DNA of 64,000 bases, taken from Prolixibacteraceae bacterium. Lineage in GTDB: Bacteria > Bacteroidota > Bacteroidia > Bacteroidales > Prolixibacteraceae. The DNA is taken from NCBI GenBank assembly GCA_003457135.1, contig DMSQ01000074.1, positions 36,946 through 100,945 of the forward strand, written 5' to 3'. The notes under the pieces were generated by a model. That model was given only the letters and a program-made list of their open reading frames with translations. It was not told where the DNA came from and did not search any database. The position numbers and the translations under genes are program-made. Every line of letters starts with the position of its first letter. Within the stretch, counting starts at the first letter, position 1. Shown here in pieces: positions 8,542 to 17,885 of the stretch.

Positions 8542-9267
8542 TCAATCCTTTATGCAACGAATCGAAAATCCACTTGTTTTATACGTACTAACGTTATAAA
8601 TCGTGCTGGTACCATAGTCTACATACCGATACCAGGCAACCGATTTGGTATATTCCGTGGTAGCCCACCAACTTCCACAAAAACTTAGGTTTTTGAAAAC
8701 TCCATCCTTATTCCGATAGCCTCCCGGAAGAGCAGTAAAACCACTACTGTTGGTTGCGCCGGAATTGGGATCCGACCAATGACTTGTACTTGTTCCTTTT
8801 AATTTACCTCCAGCATAGCTTTTCCCGGCCAGGAAGTTCGTTAAAACTGTCCATTCCTCATCGGAAGGTACATGCCAGCCTGATGGCGCTATTTTTCGTG
8901 GATCATTAACCGCATACCAATTGTATAAAACGCCATAGGTAGCATGATTTGCCGCAGCATCATTGTTGTACCAGCAAAGTCCTCCAGTTGTTAGTGCAGC
9001 CCAGTTTGAGTTTACGGTCACATTGGGTATAGGATCACCATTCCGGTATTTGGTTGTTCTTAGGTTTTCGGCCATCCAAATTTGCTTTCCCAGGGTAACT
9101 GTTTTATAAATATTGCCCTCTTTGTCTTTTACTGTTCCGGTCGTTGAAACTGGATGAATTTGCTTTTGATCATTTTCTGCAGGCTTATTCCCGAAAGAAT
9201 GGCTTGTATGTAGAGCAAACAGGAATATTAATATAGAGTAACTCAAAATCCTGATGGTCATTTTCAT
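8542..9267 (-). CDS. FISUMP-domain secreted protein
   Basis: A 241-residue protein with a signal peptide (about residues 1-25, ending HTSHSFG). It is followed by one FISUMP domain (Fibrobacter succinogenes major paralogous domain): VTLGKQIWMAENL, YGVLYNWYAV, APSGWHVPSDEEW, a GGYRN region and a C-terminal GFSIRCIKD. These proteins are surface or secreted and common in Bacteroidota and Fibrobacteres; their biochemical role is not established. There is no T9SS sorting domain and no clear lipobox. It is monocistronic. Confidence 0.85.
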   Translation of the reverse strand: MKMTIRILSYSILIFLFALHTSHSFGNKPAENDQKQIHPVSTTGTVKDKEGNIYKTVTLGKQIWMAENLRTTKYRNGDPIPNVTVNSNWAALTTGGLCWYNNDAAANHATYGVLYNWYAVNDPRKIAPSGWHVPSDEEWTVLTNFLAGKSYAGGKLKGTSTSHWSDPNSGATNSSGFTALPGGYRNKDGVFKNLSFCGSWWATTEYTKSVAWYRYVDYGTSTIYNVSTYKTSGFSIRCIKD

Positions 9268-9549
9268 GGTTATAAGTCAATAATTAAGTTCGACTCAAAA
9301 CTACGAAACAGATTTTTGATTACAAAAAATAGCGTCTTTTCATTTTGTCACAGTTAAAAGTCAGACACCATGAATAATTTTTTGCTTGTACATGAATGCA
9401 CATCATTAAATGGGATTTTTATACTCTCCTACGGCAAAAGAAGGACCTAACCCAATGGAACCACCTCAGAAAACTTCGGGGATATATTCAAATGAACAAC
9501 ATTCTTAAATACAGAAATTTCCCTTTTTGAAAATTGAAAATGAATCAGC

Positions 9550-10149
9550 TTACAGTTTGATGCTACTGATAGCCTTATGAAGAGCAGAATCTTGTATCCC
9601 AGGTATAGCAGTCCCTTCCACACGAATAACATTCACATCTGTTATTCCAAGAAAACCTAAAATAGCTTTTAAGTAAGGAGCTGAAAAATCGTAGGATTGC
9701 ATTGCACCATCAGAGTAAATTCCGCCTGATGCTACTGCAATGTAAACCTTTTTACCATGGACTAATCCTTCATAACCCTTTTCTGTAAAACGGAAAGTAA
9801 CACCAGCTCTTGCAATATGGTCAATCCATGCCTTTAAAGTTGAATGTATGCTAAAGTTGTAGAAAGGAGCGCCAATGACAAGGATATCTGCTTCCATGAT
9901 TTCGTTGATTGCTTTATCTGAATTACGAACCGCTTCCAGATTTTCAGGAGTTCTAAATTCCTCGGGAGTGAAAAATGATGCAATTTGAGCTTCATCCAGA
10001 TGCGGAAACTGATTTTTTGCCAGATTATTCTCTTTAACCGTGCTGCCAGGATATACTGATTTAATTTTATCAACAATAGCATTACCAAGTTTAATGCTAT
10101 ATGATTCCCCGCCTCTTGGACTCGAAATAATATGCAAGATTTTTTTCAT
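9550..10149 (-). CDS. azoR: FMN-dependent NADH-azoreductase
   Basis: A 199-residue flavodoxin-like quinone/azo reductase that passes electrons from NAD(P)H through FMN to quinones or azo compounds in the cytosol. The N-terminal phosphate loop ISSPRGGESYS, the VIGAPFYNFSIHSTLKAWIDHIARAG segment (shown as two motifs, APFYNFS and AWIDHIARAG) and the GGIYSDG region are all present. Length equals the family norm. It is divergent from rfbB with a 231-bp shared upstream region. Confidence 0.9.
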   Translation of the reverse strand: MKKILHIISSPRGGESYSIKLGNAIVDKIKSVYPGSTVKENNLAKNQFPHLDEAQIASFFTPEEFRTPENLEAVRNSDKAINEIMEADILVIGAPFYNFSIHSTLKAWIDHIARAGVTFRFTEKGYEGLVHGKKVYIAVASGGIYSDGAMQSYDFSAPYLKAILGFLGITDVNVIRVEGTAIPGIQDSALHKAISSIKL

Positions 10150-10349
10150 GTGGTTTTGTTTATATCGTTTATTACTAAATTAACTTATTTGCTAGATCAA
10201 GCCGTGATTCTGCTTTTTAAGGAAATAAAATTAAAAGACTAATTTGTCTGTTATTAACAACTGTAAAATGCTATTGTTCTCAAACAACATATAAATCTAT
10301 TTCCCGTTTTATTCCTTCATTTGCAGCTTTTAGTTTCTGTTTAATTCCT

Positions 10350-10357
10350 TATTTTTG
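10350..10357 (+). promoter_or_regulatory. candidate -7 box (TATTTTTG) upstream of rfbB
   Basis: TATTTTTG fits the Bacteroidota TAnnTTTG consensus, 23 bases before the rfbB ATG. No well-spaced -33 TTTG is seen: the nearest, at 10320, is 26 bases away. Weak. Confidence 0.3.
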
Positions 10358-10380
10358 ATAACAACTGAAAAACGAAATAA

Positions 10381-11433
10381 ATGAAAACTATTCTGATTAC
10401 CGGAGGCGCCGGATTTATTGGTTCGCACGTGGTTCGCCTCTTTGTTAATAAGTATCCTGAGTATAAAATCGTAAACCTCGATAAACTGACTTACGCCGGA
10501 AACCTGGCGAATCTTACCGATGTTGAAAACAAACCCAATTACGAGTTTGTGAAAGGCGACATTGTTGACGCAGATTTTATCCTGAAATTTTTTATTGAAA
10601 GGCAATTTGACGGAGTAATCCATCTGGCAGCAGAGTCGCATGTTGATCGTTCGATAACCAATCCAACCGAATTCGTATTTACCAATGTGATAGGTACGGT
10701 GAACTTATTGAATTCCATCCGTCACATCTGGAAAGAGAATACCGAAGGCAAACGCTTTTACCACATTTCGACCGACGAAGTCTATGGAAGTTTGGGAAGC
10801 GAAGGCATGTTTACCGAAGAAACCGGCTACGATCCGCACAGTCCGTATTCAGCATCAAAAGCAAGTTCCGACCATTTTGTGCGTGCTTACCACGACACCT
10901 TCGGATTGCCTGTGGTGGTTTCAAACTGCTCGAACAACTACGGTTCGTTCCAGTTTCCTGAAAAGCTGATCCCGCTTTTTATCAACAACATCAAACACAA
11001 TAAAGCGCTGCCGGTATATGGAAAAGGCGAAAATGTGCGCGACTGGCTTTGGGTGGAGGATCATGCCCGTGCCATTGATGTGATTTATCATCAGGGGAAA
11101 AACGGCGATACTTATAATATTGGAGGGCATAACGAATGGACCAACATTGACCTGATTAGAGTAATGTGCCGGATTATGGATCGCAAACTTGGCCGTGACC
11201 CCGGGACTTCAGAAAAGCTGATCACTTACGTGAAAGACCGCGCCGGGCACGATTTGCGTTATGCCATAGACTCCACCAAATTACAAAAGGAACTGGGTTG
11301 GGTGCCTAGCCTTCAGTTTGAAGAAGGCATCGAAAAAACTATTGACTGGTACCTCGCCAACACCGAATGGATGGAAAACGTGACCAGTGGCGATTACCAA
11401 AGCTACTACGAAAAGCAGTATCAGAACCGATAA
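10381..11433 (+). CDS. rfbB: dTDP-glucose 4,6-dehydratase
   Basis: A 350-residue extended short-chain dehydrogenase that converts dTDP-glucose to dTDP-4-keto-6-deoxyglucose using bound NAD, the second step of dTDP-rhamnose synthesis. Visible are the Rossmann GGAGFIGSHV at residues 7-16, STDEVYGSLG, the catalytic Tyr/Lys in YSASKASSDH and NNYGSFQFPEKLIP. Length is typical. The usual partners rfbA, rfbC and rfbD are not in the window, so the gene is detached from its pathway operon. Confidence 0.95.
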   Translation: MKTILITGGAGFIGSHVVRLFVNKYPEYKIVNLDKLTYAGNLANLTDVENKPNYEFVKGDIVDADFILKFFIERQFDGVIHLAAESHVDRSITNPTEFVFTNVIGTVNLLNSIRHIWKENTEGKRFYHISTDEVYGSLGSEGMFTEETGYDPHSPYSASKASSDHFVRAYHDTFGLPVVVSNCSNNYGSFQFPEKLIPLFINNIKHNKALPVYGKGENVRDWLWVEDHARAIDVIYHQGKNGDTYNIGGHNEWTNIDLIRVMCRIMDRKLGRDPGTSEKLITYVKDRAGHDLRYAIDSTKLQKELGWVPSLQFEEGIEKTIDWYLANTEWMENVTSGDYQSYYEKQYQNR

Positions 11434-11440
11434 GACAAGT

Positions 11441-11635
11441 ATGCTAATAAAATATGACAAAGAAGTTGATGTGGTTTACATTCAGTTTTCTGAAAAGAAA
11501 GTTAATGAAAGCGATGAAGATAAACCAGGAATCATTTTAGACTATGATGATGAAGGAAATATAGTGGGTATTGAGGTTCTAGAGGCTTCAAAAAAAATGC
11601 TTAACCCTAACGGTGTTACCTATGAAGTTGCTTGA
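11441..11635 (+). CDS. DUF2283 family small protein
   Basis: A 64-residue protein beginning MLIKYDKEVDVVYI. The sequence LKYD..VDV.YI.FS and the IILDYDDEGNIVGIEVLEAS stretch are the hallmarks of DUF2283. The ATG at 11441 is chosen because it gives the standard N terminus; it lies 7 bases after the rfbB stop. DUF2283 genes often sit beside toxin-antitoxin or DUF4258 genes, and a HigBA pair follows 130 bp on. Molecular function unknown. Confidence 0.8.
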   Translation: MLIKYDKEVDVVYIQFSEKKVNESDEDKPGIILDYDDEGNIVGIEVLEASKKMLNPNGVTYEVA

Positions 11636-11659
11636 TCATCTGTACAGCATTAAACTCTA

Positions 11660-11700
11660 AAAAGTCGCATTGAATCATTCCGAAGTGACTTTTCTTTTTG
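11660..11700 (+). terminator. terminator after the DUF2283 gene
   Basis: AAAAGTC (11660-11666) pairs with GACTTTT (11687-11693) and runs into CTTTTTG. It separates the rfbB/DUF2283 unit from the toxin-antitoxin promoter. Confidence 0.6.
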
Positions 11701-11720
11701 AGAAAATTCCAAATAGGAAA

Positions 11721-11751
11721 GTTGCAATATTTGGAAACTCAACTATCTTTG
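11721..11751 (+). promoter_or_regulatory. Bacteroidota-type promoter for higBA
   Basis: -7 box TATCTTTG at 11744-11751, preceded by GTTG at 11721-11724 with a 19-base spacer, as in TTTG-N19-TAnnTTTG. The toxin ATG is 13 bases downstream. Confidence 0.5.
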
Positions 11752-11764
11752 CGTATAAAAACTG

Positions 11765-12106
11765 ATGCATTTCTTTCAGACTATATTTTTAGAAGAAGTG
11801 GACAAGTTCCTTGCCGGACTCGACTTGAAAACTGTGAAGAAAGTTTTCTATAACATCGACCTTGCAGAACAGACAAACGACCCCAAACTTTACAAAAAGT
11901 TACAGGATGACATCTGGGAGTTTCGTACAAGCTATACCGGCCTTCAAATCAGACTACTCGCATTTTGGGACAAAACTGACGGTAAAGAAACTTTGGTTAT
12001 TGCAACGCACGGTTTTATTAAAAGAACGGACAAGATTCCTAAAAATGAGATCGAACGTGCAATAAAAATCAGGAAGTGGTATTTTGAAAACAAACAAAAA
12101 GATTAA
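11765..12106 (+). CDS. higB: HigB-like (Gp49/RelE superfamily) mRNA interferase toxin
   Basis: A 113-residue basic protein of the phage Gp49-like HigB branch. The motif LQDDIWEFRTSY..LQIRLLAFWD and the later LVIATHGFIKRTDKIPKNEIERA helix match that branch (key short pieces: WEFRT, RLLAFWD, HGFIKRT). Such toxins bind ribosomes and cleave mRNA during translation. The gene precedes its antitoxin, the usual order for higBA, with four bases between them. Confidence 0.88.
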   Translation: MHFFQTIFLEEVDKFLAGLDLKTVKKVFYNIDLAEQTNDPKLYKKLQDDIWEFRTSYTGLQIRLLAFWDKTDGKETLVIATHGFIKRTDKIPKNEIERAIKIRKWYFENKQKD

Positions 12107-12110
12107 AACA

Positions 12111-12437
12111 ATGGCAAATACAGAAATGAAAACCCATACACTGGCCGAAATGAAAGATAAATATATCGGCAAAGTTGGCACAACAGAGAGGGACGAATAC
12201 GAGTACGAACTTCGTATGGATGTTTTGGGCCGAATGATAAAATCCGCCAGACAAGAACGTAACCTAACCCAAGAGCAACTAGGGCAATTGGTTGGTGTAC
12301 AAAAATCTCAAATTTCAAAACTTGAAAGCAGTACAAACAGTGCTACCATTGACACAATTTTAAAAGTATTTAAAGCTTTGAAGGCCGACATTCATTTTAA
12401 CGTAACGCTCGAAAACCAATATTTACAGCTACTGTGA
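12111..12437 (+). CDS. higA: HigA-like antitoxin, XRE-family HTH
   Basis: A 108-residue protein with an acidic/polar N terminus (about 1-45) and a Cro/CI HTH domain: MIKSARQERNLTQEQLGQLVGVQ (recognition part QEQLGQLVGVQKSQISKLE). It would bind and silence HigB and repress the operon promoter. The ATG at 12111, four bases after the toxin TAA, is preferred over the in-frame ATG at 12084 that overlaps the toxin gene. No SecB-type chaperone gene follows this copy, in contrast to the three-gene system at 31.6 kb. Confidence 0.88.
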   Translation: MANTEMKTHTLAEMKDKYIGKVGTTERDEYEYELRMDVLGRMIKSARQERNLTQEQLGQLVGVQKSQISKLESSTNSATIDTILKVFKALKADIHFNVTLENQYLQLL

Positions 12438-12462
12438 GGAAAATGAATATGAAAATTTAATC

Positions 12463-12496
12463 AGGGTTTCACTCGAAGTGAAGCCCTCTTTTTTTT
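12463..12496 (+). terminator. rho-independent terminator of higBA
   Basis: AGGG-T-TTCACT / AGTGAA-G-CCCT stem with CGA loop (12463-12487), followed by an unbroken T run to 12496. Confidence 0.85.
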
Positions 12497-12558
12497 AGGT
12501 CAGTGCTTTTGAATCGAAGTATTTTCTTAACTTGTCGTTGCAAACTAAACCTTTCAAA

Positions 12559-14130
12559 ATGAAACGACGAAACTTCTTTAAAACCGCAGCTTTAGGTGGA
12601 GGAACTCTTGCCCTCGCACCTCTTGGTTCATGTGTTCAGACAACAACTCAAACTAATATTCCTGAAAATTATGCTGATTTTGAACTGAATGAAATCACCA
12701 TTGCCCAGCTTCAGGAGAAGATGAGTTCGGGAGCTTTGTCTTCGGCAGAAATAACCCAAAAATACCTGGACCGCATAGAGCAAATTGACAAAAAAGAGCC
12801 GGAACTGAGAGCAGTCATTGAGATTAATCCTGAAGCAATTAACATTGCCCGCCAAATGGATGCGGAGCGAAAATCTGGGAAAGTACGAAGTCCGATGCAC
12901 GGAATTCCGGTGCTGATTAAAGACAATATTGATACAGGCGATAAAATGCTGACAACTGCCGGTTCCCTGGCGATGGTCGGAAGTCCGGCGCCTGATGATG
13001 CGGTCATTGTTCGCAAATTACGCGAAGCCGGCGCTGTTTTGCTGGGCAAAACCAATCTCAGCGAATGGGCCAATTTCCGTTCAACCAAATCATCGAGCGG
13101 ATGGAGTGGACGCGGCGGGCAGGTTCGAAATCCTTTCAGTCTGGATCGCAGTCCTTGTGGTTCGAGTTCCGGTACCGGGTCGGCTGTTTCGGCCAATATG
13201 TGTGCCATTGGTATAGGCACCGAAACCGATGGCTCGATTGTTTGCCCTTCAGGAATTAACGGCATCGTGGGAATTAAACCAACAGTTGGATTGTGGAATG
13301 GCGACGGAATTATCCCTATTTCGCACAGTCAGGATACTGCCGGACCAATGGCGCGAACGGTTTCTGATGCCGCTGTTTTGTTGGGATTGCTGGCAGAAAA
13401 GAATCAGGATTATTCACAGTATTTAGATGCCAATGGTTTGAAAAACGCACGGATTGGTATCGCTTCCGACTTTTTTGGAAATAATACTGAAGTGGACAAA
13501 CTGATTTCTGAAGCTATTGAAACATTGAAAAGCAAAGGAGCAATAATCGTCGGAAACCTGAAGTTTGAAAACCGTAAGGAATGTGGAGATGCAGAATGGC
13601 AGGTATTGATTTCGGAATTCAAGGCTGATTTAAATGCCTACCTGAAAACACGTTCCGGCCTGAAGGTTCAGTCACTGGCCGATTTGATTGAATTCAATCT
13701 GAAGAATGCAGATACTGAACTAAAATGGTTTGGTCAGGAAATATTTGAAAAGGCAGAAAAAACTAACGGTTTGGAAGATCCGGTTTATCTGGAGGCTCTG
13801 AAAAAATCTCAGAAACTAACCCGGGAAGAAGGCATTGATTTTTTGATGGACAAGCATAAACTTGATGCACTGATTGCGCTAACCAATGGCCCTGCCTGGA
13901 CAATTGACTGGGTAAACGGCGATCATTTTAGTGGAGGAAGTTCTAAGCCGGCTGCCGTATCGGGCTATCCAAACATAACCGTTCCTGCAGGGTTTGTTAA
14001 AGGTTTACCTGTCGGGATTTCATTTTTCGGACGCGCCTGGAGCGAACCCACTTTAATTAAATTGGCATTCGCCTACGAACAGGCTACCAAACATCGGAAA
14101 GCACCGGGATTTTTGAAGGGGATTAGTTAG
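12559..14130 (+). CDS. amidase (amidase signature family), Tat-exported
   Basis: A 523-residue amidase that would hydrolyse amide bonds of unknown substrates outside the cytoplasm. The start at 12559 (MKRRNFFKTAALGGG) gives a twin-arginine signal with a lipobox-like LGSC; an in-frame upstream TTG is ignored. The Ser-cisSer-Lys triad is visible: Lys in PVLIKDNID, cis-Ser in the GSSSGTGSA block, and Ser in TDGSIVCPSG. Length is normal. The tail FLKGIS runs directly into a long hairpin. It is monocistronic. Confidence 0.9.
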   Translation: MKRRNFFKTAALGGGTLALAPLGSCVQTTTQTNIPENYADFELNEITIAQLQEKMSSGALSSAEITQKYLDRIEQIDKKEPELRAVIEINPEAINIARQMDAERKSGKVRSPMHGIPVLIKDNIDTGDKMLTTAGSLAMVGSPAPDDAVIVRKLREAGAVLLGKTNLSEWANFRSTKSSSGWSGRGGQVRNPFSLDRSPCGSSSGTGSAVSANMCAIGIGTETDGSIVCPSGINGIVGIKPTVGLWNGDGIIPISHSQDTAGPMARTVSDAAVLLGLLAEKNQDYSQYLDANGLKNARIGIASDFFGNNTEVDKLISEAIETLKSKGAIIVGNLKFENRKECGDAEWQVLISEFKADLNAYLKTRSGLKVQSLADLIEFNLKNADTELKWFGQEIFEKAEKTNGLEDPVYLEALKKSQKLTREEGIDFLMDKHKLDALIALTNGPAWTIDWVNGDHFSGGSSKPAAVSGYPNITVPAGFVKGLPVGISFFGRAWSEPTLIKLAFAYEQATKHRKAPGFLKGIS

Positions 14131-14169
14131 TTAACTGACGGGGTGACTTCGAGTCACCCCGTCAGTTAA
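14131..14169. terminator. 18-bp perfect hairpin with triloop between convergent genes
   Basis: TTAACTGACGGGGTGACT (14131-14148) is perfectly complementary to 14152-14169 around TCG. It starts on the base after the amidase stop and lies 22 bp from the end of the convergent PepSY gene. There is no T run on either side, so it may block both transcripts or protect 3' ends rather than act as a classical terminator. Confidence 0.65.
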
Positions 14170-14191
14170 GATTCCAAGTCACCACATCAAA

Positions 14192-15721
14192 TTATTTTTT
14201 CTTCCGATACCCTATCCACCACATAAAGAATCCACTAATCAAAACAATCAGAATACAAATTCCGGCCAACGGAACATAGAGTATATAGAACATACCCAAA
14301 ATAGGCTCAAACATACGGCCCGTATGAACTTCGAGCGAAAGGTTCCACAACGAAATGGGACTTTTCCTGATTATTTCAGCGCTCATTTCACCAAATTGAG
14401 TATTGTTCCTGATTGGCAAAACTCCCCGATTGTAATCGAAATAGAATTCGTTGCCAGACCGATCGTTAAACCAGCCATCAATCATGTCTTTGGAGACTGG
14501 TGGGCCCGCTACTTCAGGCGCCTGATAGGGATTTCCGGAGAGGTAATCAAACAACTGCGCGTTAACAGGATTCCAGAGGAATAGCCCGTTGAATGATCCG
14601 ATCAGATAGTTGCCTTCGCCTTTTTTCTCCAGAACGTTGCAACCCATTACGCTCACCGGTGGTTCGTTTATCAGGCGGCGCATGGGTTGCCGGAAATTTT
14701 CGTCAGTATAGAAAATTCCGTCATAAGTCGAAAACAGAAAAATGTGTAGCTGTTCGTCGTACAAAACGCGGCGAAGCTTGTCGTACCACGGATTCGGCGA
14801 ACTCAAGGCGGTACCGGGAATGGGCGAAACCTTCGAATTGGAAATAGCAATCAGTAACGGCGGGCGCAGGAACATACCGGAGATAGTCACAAAAATCAGG
14901 AAAGGAATAAAAATCCAGCCCAAACGGTTATGCCAAAGGAGATTACTGTTTCGAATGGCAACCAAATTGGTATTGTTTTTTTGTTTTGCTTTTCGGCGTT
15001 TCAACCATCCCGGGAAGATGAAATGCATTAATCCGGTTAACGAGATAACCAGGATAGCCAATCCAAACAAATCAACCACCAGCTTCCCGACCGATCCCCA
15101 GATTTCGCCGCTATGCAGCAACCACAGGGTTTTAAACAGGCTTGCTTTTCCATCATACCCTTCAGGAGCAGGAAGCACAACCGGATAAAATGCCATCCCA
15201 TCCATTGATTTCAGTAAAACGGAACGGGTTTGAACCAGCAACTCATTCCCTTTCATGATCAGATCAGTAATCCGTTCTTCTGAAATGGGTAGCGATATTT
15301 TTTGCCATTCGTGTTGCTGAAAGGAGTATTGATACAATCCAAAATAAGTTCCGGCGTAAAGTTTTCCATCCGGGGTTTTCAGAATTTTGCTGATTTTTCG
15401 GTTATCAATACCTCCCGGAAATCCAGTGTTCCAATCCTGAAAAGATTTGAATTGATCGGTGCTGAGCCAGATTCCGATATTGCCGTAAATGAGCGCAGAG
15501 TCTGTATTTAGCAGAAAGACTGATTTTACAGCTCCTTTATTCCAATTCTCATAACTATAATCATCAGGCAGCCACGATCGGTTGAGGTCTATTGCCGAAA
15601 TTAATCCCCGGTGGTTCATGAAAATTCCGGAGATAGAAAACAGAATTATAAACAGGGTAATTACAATTCCGGGCCATTTATGAAATTTCCGGAATAGATT
15701 TAGGATTTTATTTTTGGTCAT
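14192..15721 (-). CDS. PepSY-associated TM helix protein (possible iron/electron-transfer membrane protein)
   Basis: A 509-residue membrane protein. Helix 1 is at about residues 15-36 (KWPGIVITLFIILFSISGIF), a long outer domain follows, then a helix near 205-230, another after LLWHNRLGWIF, and a C-terminal helix ending in MWWIGYRKKK. The LFRKFHKWPGI start and LWHNRLGWI repeat are typical of PepSY_TM proteins of iron uptake and reduction. The ATG at 15721 is chosen because upstream codons encode an unlikely Cys-rich leader. It precedes no siderophore genes; its neighbours are cytochrome c maturation genes, so a role in periplasmic redox is plausible but unproven. Confidence 0.75.
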   Translation of the reverse strand: MTKNKILNLFRKFHKWPGIVITLFIILFSISGIFMNHRGLISAIDLNRSWLPDDYSYENWNKGAVKSVFLLNTDSALIYGNIGIWLSTDQFKSFQDWNTGFPGGIDNRKISKILKTPDGKLYAGTYFGLYQYSFQQHEWQKISLPISEERITDLIMKGNELLVQTRSVLLKSMDGMAFYPVVLPAPEGYDGKASLFKTLWLLHSGEIWGSVGKLVVDLFGLAILVISLTGLMHFIFPGWLKRRKAKQKNNTNLVAIRNSNLLWHNRLGWIFIPFLIFVTISGMFLRPPLLIAISNSKVSPIPGTALSSPNPWYDKLRRVLYDEQLHIFLFSTYDGIFYTDENFRQPMRRLINEPPVSVMGCNVLEKKGEGNYLIGSFNGLFLWNPVNAQLFDYLSGNPYQAPEVAGPPVSKDMIDGWFNDRSGNEFYFDYNRGVLPIRNNTQFGEMSAEIIRKSPISLWNLSLEVHTGRMFEPILGMFYILYVPLAGICILIVLISGFFMWWIGYRKKK

Positions 15722-15847
15722 TGATTTTGCCTGATAACCCTGCAAAAGTAGCAGGATTGCAATTGTATGGGTGTAACAAGTGTTACAATCTGCTGGATTT
15801 GTATTACTCAGAGCCTGACTTGGAGCCAAACCCTGAGTGAAAAAAAA

Positions 15848-16642
15848 TTATTCTGTATAAACGTGTACGCTGTTTTGTGCGCTTGGCAAATAATTCACGC
15901 CAAACCAGCAAATCATCAAAATGGCAAACGAAACAGCAAGAATGGTCATTGCTTTTTTGTGTTGCGAAGGATGACGAAAACGATAGTGGATGTAAACCAA
16001 ATAGAACATCCAGGTGATGAATGCCCATGTTTCTTTCGGGTCCCAGGTCCAGTAATGGCCCCAGGCTTCCTTTGCCCAAAGAGCGCCAAACAGCAATCCG
16101 AAAGTCAGAAAAGAAAATCCGATGTAAACCAGGTTATCGGCCATTTGGATGGGCCCCTTGATGATTTTTTCGGTCGGTGCAAAAAACAGGTTCCTCAAAG
16201 CTACCAGTGACGAAGCGCCCAACATGGCATAGGCAAAAATATAGACAATCACGTGTGGGATAAACCAAGGGCTTTGAAGCGCGGGCATTAGTGTTTTATC
16301 GTAAGTTTCGGGATGTTGCAGATTGATGATCAAAAATACAATGGCCAGGCCCAGGCTGTAACTAACCAGCCATTTATATTTCCATCGGAGGTACGAAATC
16401 AGTCCGATCCCGGAGAGAAATATAGCGTACCAAAGCCGCGTTTCGCCTAATGTACGCATGGGTGGCCGCTCAATATGCAGCCAGAGAATAATTATAAAAA
16501 CCAACAAAAAAGCTGTTCCGGCAAACGAAAGTCCGGCTGCCAGTTGGTTCATCAATTTCTTCCCTGAAGTTAAAAATAAGCCGGAGGCTGCCAGCCAACA
16601 AAGAATGGCGACGAAAGCGTATATCGGGTAATCAAGCCACAT
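15848..16642 (-). CDS. ccsA: cytochrome c biogenesis protein CcsA
   Basis: A haem-handling inner-membrane protein with about eight helices, and the tryptophan-rich WGHYWTWDPKETW motif flanked by conserved His residues that bind haem. With CcsB/ResB it delivers haem to apocytochrome c (system II). The start at 16642 (MWLDYPIYAF) is preferred over 16657 because GGAGG lies 8 bases before it and the N terminus then matches the family. The gene overlaps the ccsB end by 11 bases. NrfH/NrfA genes, often found upstream in Bacteroidota, are absent. Confidence 0.88.
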   Translation of the reverse strand: MWLDYPIYAFVAILCWLAASGLFLTSGKKLMNQLAAGLSFAGTAFLLVFIIILWLHIERPPMRTLGETRLWYAIFLSGIGLISYLRWKYKWLVSYSLGLAIVFLIINLQHPETYDKTLMPALQSPWFIPHVIVYIFAYAMLGASSLVALRNLFFAPTEKIIKGPIQMADNLVYIGFSFLTFGLLFGALWAKEAWGHYWTWDPKETWAFITWMFYLVYIHYRFRHPSQHKKAMTILAVSFAILMICWFGVNYLPSAQNSVHVYTE

Positions 16643-17885
16643 GTTCAATTCCTCCATTTTTTGGTTTACCGGTTATAAACAGGAATCCAGCCCCGGCCAT
16701 CATCAGAAAAATGCCGAAGTAAACAACAGGCAACCATGGGTCACGCACCAGTTCCAGAACGCTCAGGTTCGACCAACGGCCCATTTCGGTATTGTAGCTC
16801 AGTTGGTAAATCGTCCATCCGTCAATTTTATATGGCCGGTTGACTTCGATGGTTGTGGTTACATTCTTTCCGCTTTTGGTCTGAATGTTCAGCCCGGAGC
16901 TGAATTTACGGGGTTCGGCGGGCAACATCACCAGCGAATGCGTTTCGTTTAGTTTCAACGCTTCGGGTTGATGCGCAAAACTACCGCTGCAAATCCAGCC
17001 CGAAATTTCGGAGCGATCTTCCGAATTAGTGACTTTCACTTTGGCCGAAGGCGCTGAACCGGGTTCATTCACCTGGAAATAAGCCTCACCAACTTTTCCT
17101 GATGTTTCCAGAAACTGTTCCACTTCGATATGATACTCGTATAAATCCAACGAATTCCTATCCAACATTTCGAACTGATTTTTGCCTTTATTCAGCACGA
17201 CCTGTCCGGTCTGGTTATTGATGATAGTCACTTTCGGGCGGAATTCGGCGATGTTGAAATTCAGCAATTCAATTGCTATCGGTAGTTCTATTGTCTTTCC
17301 TGAAGTATCCACCGCCCGCCATTCGGTCTGGTTTTCGTAGCAATTCATCGTGAGGCGTTGCATGTCGCTGCTTCCCAAAGCGGTTGAGAACAGCACCAGA
17401 AACAGGCCGAAGTGATTTAGAAAAAACCCGGCATTTTTCAGGTTGAAGGGAGTCAATCGTTTCATAGTGATGATACCCAACAGAATCATTAAATACAGGT
17501 TGATCAGGATAAACGGCCAGGTTTTGACCAGATGCGTCAGGCCGAAAAGCTTTGACAGCATGTTTTTAGGCGGAACATCCTGTTTCACAAAACCCATCAG
17601 TAAAATAAGAAAAGTAAAGACAAGGATAGCAGGCAATGCAGCTTTTACGCTGCCAAGTCCTTTGATGACCGGAGTATGTTTTAGCAGATAATAAGCAGAA
17701 ATCAGAATGACAAGAAAAACCAAACCAGACAAGAGGTTCCACGGAAAACCAGCCATCCGGAGTATCATTCCACCAGAGGAAAGCTGAAGTGCAAATCCCA
17801 GAAGCAGGATTGCCACTGCAGCAATCGTTCCTCCGCGGTACGACCATGGATGCGACCAAATTTTTCTTCTGTTTTCATTAATCAT
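16632..17885 (-). CDS. ccsB: cytochrome c biogenesis protein CcsB/ResB-like
   Basis: A 417-residue ResB-type protein. Four helices lie in the N-terminal 190 residues, then a large periplasmic domain (about 195-375) and a last helix near VVYFGIFLMMAGAGFLF. In system II cytochrome c maturation ResB holds apocytochrome and works with CcsA, whose gene overlaps its end. The protein begins directly in the cytoplasm without a signal peptide, as the family does. The two genes form one unit, possibly continuing into the PepSY gene. Confidence 0.85.
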   Translation of the reverse strand: MINENRRKIWSHPWSYRGGTIAAVAILLLGFALQLSSGGMILRMAGFPWNLLSGLVFLVILISAYYLLKHTPVIKGLGSVKAALPAILVFTFLILLMGFVKQDVPPKNMLSKLFGLTHLVKTWPFILINLYLMILLGIITMKRLTPFNLKNAGFFLNHFGLFLVLFSTALGSSDMQRLTMNCYENQTEWRAVDTSGKTIELPIAIELLNFNIAEFRPKVTIINNQTGQVVLNKGKNQFEMLDRNSLDLYEYHIEVEQFLETSGKVGEAYFQVNEPGSAPSAKVKVTNSEDRSEISGWICSGSFAHQPEALKLNETHSLVMLPAEPRKFSSGLNIQTKSGKNVTTTIEVNRPYKIDGWTIYQLSYNTEMGRWSNLSVLELVRDPWLPVVYFGIFLMMAGAGFLFITGKPKNGGIEHVA

